A DNA stretch of 64,000 nucleotides from contig JAJTWR010000308.1 of the NCBI GenBank assembly GCA_021613335.1, positions 2,251,001-2,315,000 on the forward strand, read 5' to 3'. A program made the translations under genes and the position numbers. The notes under the pieces were generated by a model. The model searched no databases. It was not told where the DNA came from and worked only from the letters and a program-made list of their open reading frames with translations. Below, piece by piece: positions 51,401 to 63,210 of this stretch. Numbering within the stretch: the stretch's first letter is position 1; each line of letters starts with the position of its first letter. Source of the stretch: Whitmania pigra (Eukaryota > Annelida > Clitellata > Hirudinida > Haemopidae).

Positions 51401-54400
51401 TTCGACAACAGCAGCAGAATCGTTATCCGATTTGTAGTTTAGTATAACGATGACATTTTTGGCAACACTCGAAGAGTTTCTAGCACCATTTTGAGAGGTA
51501 AAGATGGAATTACGTGCGAGAGACAATGCAGCAGCCAGATTAGTTCCATAGCCACCGTAGGACATGTTTTTGATCGCACCCATAAGAGTTTCAGATGTTG
51601 TGTAGTTATTCAGATAAAAATTGATAGAGGGTGATGAGCTAAAGGATATTGCTGCGACTTTTGTTCTTTCTGCACCAACATCGAAATTTGACGCAACCTC
51701 CTCAACCAGTTTCAGTAAGTAATTTTTAAAAAAGTCCACACGCATGTTGAAAGATGAATGAATAACAAACACGACATCGGAATAACTTTGACAAATGGAA
51801 ATATCTGAGAAAAAAATTGCTTATTAAGATAGGATTTCAAATGTTGAAAATAATAACAACTAACTTGGAGGAGGTCTCGTTGTATTTGCTGATGAGATGG
51901 TGGACACATTTAAAGTAGTTGTTACAAGATTTATTGTTGTCGACAACCGAGTACTTGAAGATGAAGTTCTTGGAGTTGTTGAGACTAAGTTGGAGGTTGT
52001 AGTGGAGGATCTAATAGATGAACTGGTCGTTTTTGTTGAGGAAGTAGGTCTGCTGGTCGTAGTCGATCTTCTGGTCGTAGTAGGAATGTCTATAGCATTT
52101 ACACAAGACTTTTGGATAACTTTGTTTATTATTTCGCTCAGTTTAACAAAATCGTTGGAGAAAAAATAATGATCGTCGGATGGTGATGATGCGATAGATT
52201 TAAGTTGAGCTTCATCGATTTGATTTGTTACTCCGATTGTGAAAATTGTTATGTTTGCAGCTTTGGCCTTTTGAGCTTCGATCAGTGTATTTTCCGTATC
52301 TCTGTTGGCTTTTCCGTCAGTTATCAAAATCATTATATGGGGAGTATTGGATCGTCCGCCAACGGATTGGTCAAACATGGGTATCACGTTTCTAATGCCG
52401 TCGGCAATATTCGTCTCTCCTCCACCAAGTTCCAAACTTAATATGGCCGTTTTCAAGGCAGCGTTGTTCATGTATCGATTTAAATTAATGGCGCTGCCTA
52501 CCAAAGCGTTGTTGCTGAAGAGTATTACTCCGATCCTTGTGAGATTCTCAGAAACCGGAAATGCGTCTGCAATTGTTGCAGCGAAATTTTTCACGAGATC
52601 CCAGTTAGCGTATCCGTTATTACCGGAAACGATGCTGGTTGACTGATCAATGAGCAATATCACGTCTGCTTTTTTAGGACAAACAGTTTCTGGAAAAAAT
52701 TACAAATGTTGAAATTTTTTTGGATTTGACTAAATCAATAATTCATTTTCTTACCACTTTGAGCCCCGCAAACAACATCCCCCAGCTGTCCAATCGAAGT
52801 CTGTAGATAATTATAGTTCGTAACTTGAAGAATGTCTTGAGTCCTGGTAGCAATCTTCCTCAGATTTGTGAAACTATTAGAACTACCGATGTTTATTGTT
52901 AATATTCTCACTCCCAATGTCACCGTGAGATCGGAAGCAGCATTGAATGCATCTTCCTGATTGCTTAATTCCTTGTCCAGAAACAAAATAAGTGTTTTCT
53001 GAACGCTTCTGGTTGGAGAGAAGACGGCTTTGGCGGCAATCAGGGCATTTGAAGGATTGCCATCGTTCACACCATTCAGAAACTCGAATTTTAGAGAATC
53101 TATGGCTGCCATTACTTGACTCTCACTTGAATATTGTTCCAATCGAAAAAGAGTTACTGTCTTAGAGATGTTATATGTTATGAAACCAATTCGCACTCCT
53201 TCTGAATTGATTGAAAAAAACCCTTCGATGAAATTTTCAATGAAATTCTTCAAATAATTCCATGTAGGCAAGTCAGGAGAAGTTGGTATCGCAAATACGA
53301 CATCCATTAGTTCGCACGCTTAAAATAAAAGATAATATTTACGATTTGAGTTATGGTTTAAAAAACAAAACAATATACTAACAATAGTAATAGACTTTTC
53401 CAGGATTGCAGGTGACTAAGTACATATTATTTAAAATGTCACCCAATGATTGGAAATTCGGCACCTTCCAATAGTTTTTTTCTTCCTCATGAGGTGCGGA
53501 AGATACATTTTTTAATTGTTCATCACTGATGGCATTACCAACGCCAACGGCATACAGGCGTATTCCATCCTTTAAGTAAGCATTTTGAGCTTCATTTTGT
53601 GTCAACGAGTTGTATGTGGAATCGTAGCTGGACAGCACCAAAATCGCCAATCTCGTTACTGAAGGTCGTCCAGATGATGCAAAAACTTTTCTCATTTCGA
53701 CTAGTCCATTGTACATGTTTACACCGCTTTCAGTTCCGGGTTGCAAGTAATTTATCTTTTGTACGATGGCATCCTTTTGATACGATTCAGTTAGAGAAAT
53801 TCTAGTTATGGAAGTGGTTCCTACAGTCACGAGGCCGACATGAATTCCATTATCACTGATGTTCAGGTATTGAATTAATTGGGAAGCGAAATTTTTCACG
53901 TAGTTCCAATTTTCGTTGATGGTGATAGATTGATCAAAAACAAAAACTATGTCTATTTCTTCAAGGCACTGAGCTGGAATCGTTTAATATGTTATTATTT
54001 TAATTGTGCAATTCATGAAAAGTTTAAATAATCGATTTCTACAAACCGTATTCATTAGGGAGAATGAACGATATGGGGGATTGGGAAGTTGTTGTGGTGT
54101 TGTATGGTGATGCTGAAGACGTGGTAGATGTTGATGAGGATGTAGTCGTAACTGTTGAAGAGGGTAAAGTTGTGGTTAATTGTGGAGTCAAGGTCGATGG
54201 ACTTGTTGTCGGAGTGGTAAACGAAGGAGAGGCAATTGAAGTTGTGGTCGTGGATAATTTGGTTGTTGTCGTTGTTGTTGTTGTAGTCGATCTTCTGGTC
54301 GTAGTTGGAATGTCTACAGCATTTACACAAGACTTTTGGATAACTTTGTTTATTATTTCGCTCAGTTTAACAAAATCGTTGGAGAAAAAGTAATGTTCAT

Positions 54401-57400
54401 CGGATGGTGATGATGCAATAGATCTAAGTTGATCTTCATCGATTTGATTTGTTACTCCGATTGTGAAAATTGTTATGTTTGCAGCTTTGGCCTTTTGTGT
54501 TTCGATCAGTGTATTTTCCGTATCTCTGTTGGCTTTTCCGTCAGTTATCAAAATCATTATATGGGGAGTATTGGATCGTCCGCCAACGGATTGGTCAAAC
54601 ATGGGTATCACGTTTCTAATGCCGTCGGCAATATTCGTCTCTCCTCCACCAAGTTCCAAACTTAATATGGCCGTTTTCAAGGCAGCGTTGTTCATGTATC
54701 GATTTAAATTAATGGCGCTGCCTACCAAAGCGTTGTTGCTGAAGAGTATTACTCCGATCCTTGTGAGATTCTCAGAAACCGGAAATGCGTCTGCAATTGT
54801 TGCAGCGAAATTTTTCACGAGATCCCAGTTAGCGTATCCGTTATTACCGGAAACGATGCTGGTTGACTGATCAATGAGCAATATCACGTCTGCTTTTTTA
54901 GGACAAACAGTTTCTGGAAAAAATTACAAATGTTGAAATTTTTTTGGATTTGACTAAATCAATAATTCATTTTCTTACCACTTTGAGCCCCGCAAACAAC
55001 ATCCCCCAGCTGTCCAATCGAAGTCGGTAGATAATTATAGTTCGTAACTTGAAGAATGTCTTGAGTCCTGGTAGCAATCTTCCTCAGATTTGTGAAACTA
55101 TTAGAACTACCGATGTTTATTGTTAATATTCTCACTCCCAATGTCACCGTGAGATCGGAAGCAGCATTGAATGCATCTTCCTGATTGCTTAATTCCTTGT
55201 CCAGAAACAAAATAAGTGTTTTCTGAACGCTTCTGGTTGGAGAGAAGACGGCTTTGGCGGCAATCAGGGCATTTGAAGGATTGCCATCGTTCACACCATT
55301 CAGAAACTCGAATTTTAGAGAATCTATGGCTGCCATTACTTGACTCTCACTTGAATATTGTTCCAATCGAAAAAGAGTTACTGTCTTAGAGATGTTATAT
55401 GTTATGAAACCAATTCGCACTCCTTCTGAATTGATTGAAAAAAATCCTTCGATGAAATTTTCAATGAAATTCTTCAAATAATTCCATGTAGGCAAGTCAG
55501 GAGAAGTTGGTATCGCAAATACGACATCCATTAGTTCGCACGCTTAAAATAAAAGATAATATTTACGATTTGAGTTATGGTTTAAAAAACAAAACAATAT
55601 ACTAACAATAGTAATAGACTTTTCCAGGATTGCAGGTGACTAAGTACATATTATTTAAAATGTCACCCAATGATTGGAAATTCGGCACCTTCCAATAGTT
55701 TTTTTCTTCCTCATGAGGTGCGGAAGATACATTTTTTAATTGTTCATCACTGATGGCATTACCAACGCCAACGGCATACAGGCGTATTCCATCCTTTAAG
55801 TAAGCATTTTGAGCTTCATTTTGTGTCAACGAGTTGTATGTGGAATCGTAGCTGGACAGCACCAAAATCGCCAATCTCGTTACTGAAGGTCGTCCAGATG
55901 ATGCAAAAACTTTTCTCATTTCGACTAGTCCATTGTACATGTTTACACCGCTTTCAGTTCCGGGTTGCAAGTAATTTATCTTTTGTACGATGGCATCCTT
56001 TTGATACGATTCAGTTAGAGAAATTCTAGTTATGGAAGTGGTTCCTACAGTCACGAGGCCGACATGAATTCCATTATCACTGATGTTCAGGTATTGAATT
56101 AATTGGGAAGCGAAATTTTTCACGTAGTTCCAATTTTCGTTGCTGGTGATGGATTGATCAAAAACAAAAACTATGTCTATTTCTTCAAGGCACTGAGCTG
56201 GAATCGTTTAATATGTTATTATTTTAATTGTGCAATTCATGAAAAGTTTAAATAATCGATTTCTACAAACCGTATTCATTAGGGGGAATGAACGATATGG
56301 GGGATTGGGAAGTTGTTGTGGTGTTGTATGGTGATGCTGAAGACGTGGTAGATGTTGATGAGGATGTAGTCGTAACTGTTGAAGAGGGTAAAGTTGTGGT
56401 TAATTGTGGAGTCAAGGTCGATGGACTTGTTGTCGGAGTGGTAAACGAAGGAGAGGCAATTGAAGTTGTGGTCGTGGATAATTTGGTTGTTGTCGTTGTT
56501 GTTGTTGTAGTCGATCTTCTGGTCGTAGTTGGAATGTCTACAGCATTTACACAAGACTTTTGGATAACTTTGTTTATTATTTCGCTCAGTTTAACAAAAT
56601 CGTTGGAGAAAAAGTAATGTTCAGCGGATGGTGATGATGCAATAGATCTAAGTTGATCTTCATCGATTTGATTTGTTACTCCGATTGTGAAAATTGTTAT
56701 GTTTGCAGCTTTGGCCTTTTGTGCTTCGATCAGTGTATTTTCCGTATCTCTGTTGGCTTTTCCGTCAGTTATCAAAATCATTATATGGGGAGTATTGGAT
56801 CGTCCGCCAACGGATTGGTCAAACATGGGTATCACGTTTCTAATGCCGTCGGCAATATTCGTCTCTCCTCCACCAAGTTCCAAACTTAATATGGCCGTTT
56901 TCAAGGCAGCGTTGTTCATGTATCGATTTAAATTAATGGCGCTGCCTACCAAAGCGTTGTTGCTGAAGAGTATTACTCCGATCCTTGTGAGATTCTCAGA
57001 AACCGGAAATGCGTCTGCAATTGTTGCAGCGAAATTTTTCACGAGATCCCAGTTAGCGTATCCGTTATTACCGGAAACGATGCTGGTTGACTGATCAATG
57101 AGCAATATCACGTCTGCTTTTTTAGGACAAACAGTTTCTGGAAAAAATTACAAATGTTGAAATTTTTTTGGATTTGACTAAATCAATAATTCATTTTCTT
57201 ACCACTTTGAGCCCCGCAAACAACATCCCCCAGCTGTCCAATCGAAGTCTGTAGATAATTATAGTTCGTAACTTGAAGAATGTCTTGAGTCCTGGTAGCA
57301 ATCTTCCTCAGATTTGTGAAACTATTAGAACTACCGATGTTTATTGTTAATATTCTCACTCCCAATGTCACCGTGAGATCGGAAGCAGCATTGAATGCAT

Positions 57401-60400
57401 CTTCCTGATTGCTTAATTCCTTGTCCAGAAACAAAATAAGTGTTTTCTGAACGCTTCTGGTTGGAGAGAAGACGGCTTTGGCGGCAATCAGGGCATTTGA
57501 AGGATTGCCATCGTTCACACCATTCAGAAACTCGAATTTTAGAGAATCTATGGCTGCCATTACTTGACTCTCACTTGAATATTGTTCCAATCGAAAAAGA
57601 GTTACTGTCTTAGAGATGTTATATGTTATGAAACCAATTCGCACTCCTTCTGAATTGATTGAAAAAAATCCTTCGATGAAATTTTCAATGAAATTCTTCA
57701 AATAATTCCATGTAGGCAAGTCAGGAGAAGTTGGTATCGCAAATACGACATCCATTAGTTCGCACGCTTAAAATAAAAGATAATATTTACGATTTGAGTT
57801 ATGGTTTAAAAAACAAAACAATATACTAACAATAGTAATAGACTTTTCCAGGATTGCAGGTGACTAAGTACATATTATTTAAAATGTCACCCAATGATTG
57901 GAAATTCGGCACCTTCCAATAGTTTTTTTCTTCCTCATGAGGTGCGGAAGATACATTTTTTAATTGTTCATCACTGATGGCATTACCAACGCCAACGGCA
58001 TACAGGCGTATTCCATCCTTTAAGTAAGCATTTTGAGCTTCATTTTGTGTCAACGAGTTGTATGTGGAATCGTAGCTGGACAGCACCAAAATCGCCAATC
58101 TCGTTACTGAAGGTCGTCCAGATGATGCAAAAACTTTTCTCATTTCGACTAGTCCATTGTACATGTTTACACCGCTTTCAGTTCCGGGTTGCAAGTAATT
58201 TATCTTTTGTACGATGGCATCCTTTTGATACGATTCAGTTAGAGAAATTCTAGTTATGGAAGTGGTTCCTACAGTCACGAGGCCGACATGAATTCCATTA
58301 TCACTGATGTTCAGGTATTGAATTAATTGGGAAGCGAAATTTTTCACGTAGTTCCAATTTTCGTTGCTGGTGATAGATTGATCAAAAACAAAAACTATGT
58401 CTATTTCTTCAAGGCACTGAGCTGGAATCGTTTAATATGTTATTATTTTAATTGTGCAATTCATGAAAAGTTTAAATAATCGATTTCTACAAACCGTATT
58501 CATTAGGGAGAATGAACGATATGGGGGATTGGGAAGTTGTTGTGGTGTTATATGGTGATTGTGAAGTTGTGTTTGTTGCTACAGCAATTGAAGTTGGCAA
58601 GACAGATGTGGTAAATTGTGTGGTTGAGGTTGGCGAACTTGGAAGAGTAGTACTTGAAGAGGAGGTTATTGGTTTTGTGGTTGCCGTTGTTGTAGTGGTG
58701 ATTGTCTTATTGTCTGCGAAAGGAGTTGTTGGCTTTCTTGTCGTAGTTGGCAATGTTTGGGCAGCGTTACATGATGTTTCTATGAGCTGTTGTAAAATTT
58801 CGTTCAGTCTTTGGTAATCAGAACTAAAAAAATAGTGTGTTTCATATGGTTTTGATGCAATTGATCTAAGCTGATTTTCATCAATTTCGTTTGTGATTCC
58901 AATTGTGAATATAGTTATATTGGTGTTCTTTGCGTTATCTGCCTCTATTAATGTACTGTCAGTTTCTCGATTGGCTTTGCCGTCCGTTATCATGATTAGA
59001 ATCTGTGGGACATCATTTCTTCCCCCGTTATTTTCTTTAAACAATTGGATAGCCTTTCTGATTCCATCAGCAATATTCGTCTCACCCCCTTTGAGTTCGT
59101 GTCCCAGTATTGCTATTTTTAGGTCAGCGCTGTCTTTATATTTGTTAAGCGGAATGATTGATGCTACATCAGCAGACGAACTAAAAAATACCGCACCAAT
59201 TTGTGTCAAATTCGGAGAAATTGGGAATGCATCAGCAATCGTTGCCGCAAAGTTTTTTACATATTCCCAGTTTTCATATCCTCGAGTGACTATACTCGTC
59301 GATTCGTCAATAAGCATGACAATGTCGGCTTTTCTTGGGCAGGTGACTCCTGTTGACATAAAACAAGAAATTCATATTTTACAAAGCTTTATTTAATTTT
59401 GTTTTCATTTTACTTACCGCTTTTAGAACCACAAATTATTTCTCCCAACTGTCCAAGTTTCGTTTGGAGATAGTTATAGCTCAACGTTTGAATTACGTCA
59501 GAACTCTTCGTGCCGATCTTCCTTAAATCTTGGAGGCTGTTCTCGCTTAAGATGTCAATTGTCGTCACTCTAACTGCCATGGAGTTGGATAGAGTTTGAG
59601 AAGTATTTGCTGCTTCTTGAGTTGGGACTTTGTTTTCCAAAAATAGGATAACATTTTTTTCGACATTTCTGAGTGGCTTTAAAACAGAACTTGCCAATTG
59701 TAAAGCGTAGGCAGGATTCCCGTAGCCTCCATAACTTAACTTTAACGTATCCAGAGCTGCTTTCAAATCAGCTTCCTTGTCAAACTTATCCAAGCCAAAC
59801 TGAACTGTTGCTGTTCCTGAGTCATACGTTATCAGAGCTAATCTTACTCCTGACTGACCAATTGGTAGAAACCTTTGTATAAATGATTTTAAGAAATTTT
59901 TCAAAATTGTCCACTGGTCATGGTTAGACGGTGGCGTGAGAGCTATGATCAGATCCCTTTCCATGCATGCTTCAATGAATTAAATAAGCAACAAATTAAA
60001 TATAATAAATGTTATTTTGTAGGTTAGTCGGATATGAACTAATGAATTTATCCCTTTCGCCATTTAGGCTAACCACCATTTTAAAACCGTCTAAGTAATT
60101 GAAATTAGCTGGAATGAAATTTAAAGTATGACGGGAATGCGAATCTTACCGTCATAAACAACTTTATCTGGAAGGCAAGTTACTTTTTGAACGCCATTCA
60201 AAATCTCAGACATGGTTCTGAAATCGGGAGTTATCCAATAATTTTCATTTTCTTTATGTGGTGGAGATGAAATGTCATGTATTTGTTTAAGGTCGATTTG
60301 ATCAGTTATGCCAACGACATAGATGAGTATGCCGTCCTGCAAATAGGCTGCTTGGGCCTCCGCCACTGTCTTATCGGCATTAATGTTCGGTTTGCCGTCA

Positions 60401-60909
60401 GTTAATACGATTGCTATGCTTTGTAACTCTGGCCGCCCGCCACTTTGAGCTTGGAATTGTTGTCTCAAAAGAACGAGACCTTCATATAAATTAGTCTCTC
60501 CATTACCAGCAGGAAGTGATCGAATGGCATTTATAATATCAGATTTCTGGTAGTAATCTACTAGGGAGAATCTCTTTAAGGCAATATTACCAAATGTGAT
60601 CAAGCCAACGTGGACTCCATCGTAACTGACATTCAATTGCTCTACAATTTTAACGCAAAAGTCTTTTAGAAGCTCCCAGTTATCCCATGAGCCGTTGGCC
60701 GGATTGCTGTCTCGGATGCTTCCAGAATGATCCAAAAGAAATATGATATCACTCTGAGCGACGCATTCACCTAAAATTAAAAAAAAATACATTTTGATTA
60801 TATTCTTAATTGTGTATAAGGTCATTAAGGAGCAATTATTTGAAATAGACATACTTTTTACGGTTACAAACGAGAAGGAAGTAAGGATGAATATCAAAAA
60901 ATATTTCAT
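48406..60909 (-). CDS. Giant secreted protein with 16 vWA and 3 EGF-like domains
   Basis: Exons: 60909-60855, 60770-60150, 59969-59418, 59349-58495, 58421-57831, 57766-57203, 57137-56271, 56197-55607, 55542-54979, 54913-54047, 53973-53383, 53318-52755, 52689-51865, 51804-51223, 51146-51039, 50973-50691, 50619-50436, 50367-50226, 50156-50040, 49934-49362, 49267-49166, 48962-48406. They total 10,755 nt (3,584 residues) with every join in phase. Signal peptide MKYFLIFILTSFSFVTVKS. Most vWA domains are single phase 1-1 exons; one is split over three (50973-50226). EGF-like exons: 51146-51039, 50156-50040, 49267-49166. Thr/Ser-rich, mucin-like linkers end the C-type exons. No membrane helix is seen after the signal. 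The architecture recalls matrix or cuticle/shell-type multi-vWA adhesion proteins; no specific orthologue is recognised. The function (extracellular adhesion or matrix assembly) is inference. Confidence 0.9.
52060..58560. repeat. Three near-identical 2,224-bp tandem units in the vWA gene
   Basis: The units run approximately 52060-54283, 54284-56507 and 56508-58560 (the last is short at its edge). Matching points are spaced exactly 2,224 bp: exon ends 52755/54979/57203, 53383/55607/57831 and 54047/56271/58495. Each unit encodes three vWA domains plus introns. I noticed only about half a dozen substitutions between units, in introns as well as exons. Both edges of the array fall in the Thr-rich linker of a C-type exon. 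Confidence 0.96.
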
Positions 60910-61620
60910 GTTGACTCTTTCACCTAAAATAAAATCAAAAATATCAATATTTATATAAAAATTTATTCAATGCGCTGTTTGTAATCATTTTTAAGAGAAA
61001 GCTGTCTACATTCCACTTATTCAAAAGGTGCGACAAGAGGCACGAAAAGTTCTAAAAATATCTTGCTCAACCTGTCTTCCGATTGTTTTCGATCAAAGAA
61101 GATTTTAAGCCCTGTTTCATTCAAATTGCCTCTTGAATAATCAATGAATAAGCATTGTGGTAAATGTATTTGTTTGAGATTTTGCGCATTTCGTAATTTT
61201 TCCATAATTTGACACTTAAATATATTTTCACATTTATTACGTTATCAACCTTTATTTGTTACCTAAAGATCCTTATTTTAATGATTTTAAATTACCAACC
61301 TAATGTTATTTCAGTGCTACTCGTAAAGAATTATAATAATCAATGAAGAAATATTACGCAAATTAGGCTTAGACAATTATTGAGTTATATTTTTCACAAT
61401 ATATTTTGTAACGGTACAACTAACATTGCTAGCAATATAACGTGATATATGGTCTCAAGGCAACCCAATCTCTACTAGCGCTAATTCAGTCTCATTTTAC
61501 ATCCTTCGGATTTTAAACTCATCTTAGTTCCCAACATCGTCAACATGACTTTCAGATAACTAACCAGCTAATGATTTGCCAGGGATATATTATTTACCCA
61601 TTTTTATTTACCATGTATAG
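60910..61620. other. Upstream region of the vWA gene
   Basis: The presumed promoter side of the multi-vWA gene. A short minus-strand frame at 61205-61017 (MEKLRNAQNLKQIHLPQC...) looks like a lone LRR-style piece, but it has no clear partners and I do not call it a gene. Confidence 0.35.
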
Positions 61621-62074
61621 CAGTGGTCCTCAGCCTTTTTTTCGCTGCGGACCGGGGGGAAGTGGAGTGGAGTTGAATATTACATAATAAAATTACAAAA
61701 ATTAATTATATAATTTCCTGCACGATTGGAGCCTGGTGAAGTTATGGGGCGAAGTCCCACAATGAAAAGGAAAAAAGATAATAATAAAATTACTTCACTG
61801 TAATCACTTAATTAAATTATTAAAAATTATTTTAAATTACAAATTTAATTTAATTAAAAAGTGTATCATTTTTTTTTGGTAAGTTAATCGTTGTCCTTAA
61901 AATGTTACAAAATCAGACTCAATAATTTTACCGAACACGCTAAGAAAGAGATGGCAGCGGTTGTTCTCAAACCCTACAAACTATTTTAATTTTTTTAATG
62001 AAATGGAAATAATTTATTGTTCCTTGGGCGGCCCGGTACCATTTGATTCACGGACCGGGGGTTGAGAACCACTG
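61621..62074. mobile_element. hAT MITE, 454 bp
   Basis: The ends cagtggtcctcagcc and ggttgagaaccactg form inverted repeats. A perfect 8-bp target duplication, atgtatag, flanks it (61613-61620 and 62075-62082). The right part (cttgggcggcccggtacc, ttgattcacggaccgggg) is the reverse complement of the left part of the MITE at 28885-29154, so the two belong to one family. There is no coding capacity. Confidence 0.9.
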
Positions 62075-62082
62075 ATGTATAG

Positions 62083-63210
62083 CAAACATAAACATTAAAA
62101 TTTATCAATGTTTTACCTTTATTGTTTATAGTATCATTAACAAGGCTAATAACTTCAATGTAACTAAAGTTCATCCCAGAAAAGAAAATGCCCTAACTTA
62201 CCGAGATGTCTTTCAGATGTCTTGTTAGTTCCAAAATAACCTAATATAGTATTTCAAATCGTATAAAATCAAACGAAAAATAATGGAGCAAGCCTTATCA
62301 ATATAGTAAGAGCTCTTTCTAAGAGCTTTTATACAATTCATGGCTTGCGTCACTGAACTTATTGAAAGCTCAACTTATTCGACGCCAGCGTTTTGGCGCT
62401 TTGGATGAAGGAATGTGAATGGACACTGCTGACTATCTGACTATCATTCATTCTTCGAATCAACATGCATGAGAACATTCCGCAATCAAAACATAATAAT
62501 AATAATAGTAATTTATATTATATTACAATATAATAATTCATGCAGATTTATTTTAAAGAATCGCTTGGATAGGATTTTGAATAAATAAGTTTAATACTTT
62601 AAACACTATTAAATGCAAATAAGTACAAAATCTGACATTAAAATCCGGTGACGTCAGGAGTCCCACAGCCACGCAAAGTACCAATTCAACGATGTTTTGT
62701 TACTTAAAATACATTATTTTTCTTAAATAAAATACGTCGACATTTCTTTACAAACAATGAGTTGTTCAAATGTTGTTCTTCAACGAAGATTTAAATAACT
62801 TACAAAGAGAAGTAAGCAAATTAGTTAGCTCAAACTATTACGAACTGACTATATTATTATAACTATATTATTATCAGTGCTTTTTTTTTGCCGGAACAGG
62901 AGCCCTTTTCTCCAGAATTTTATGAATTTTTAACTAAAATTAATTTAGTAATATTGTTTTTTTGGCTTTTCAGATTGTAACTGACTATATGATCTATTAT
63001 ATTTCAATATAACTGCGTGCTATAATCCACGTTAATAACATTAATCATATTCAAAATTTAGAATTTACCATAAATATATCAATAATTTAATTATAATTTG
63101 AACATATCTATGGCTCATGTTTCCTCTTGTCGATGGCAAAAGAAACTTATTGCATGTTTTTAAGCTTTTTCAATAAAAATTATTATAAAGAGACAATGCA
63201 GTTTCAAAAA
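62083..63210. other. Intergenic, nothing recognised
   Basis: AT-rich sequence with an (AAT)n-like microsatellite near 62493-62530. No gene or RNA is seen. Confidence 0.4.

Noticed and set aside
51897..59396. Plus-strand open frames opposite the vWA exons, repeated at 2,224-bp spacing
   Set aside because: They are antisense shadows of the vWA exons. They repeat only because the sense exons repeat, and have valine-rich artefacts opposite Thr codons.
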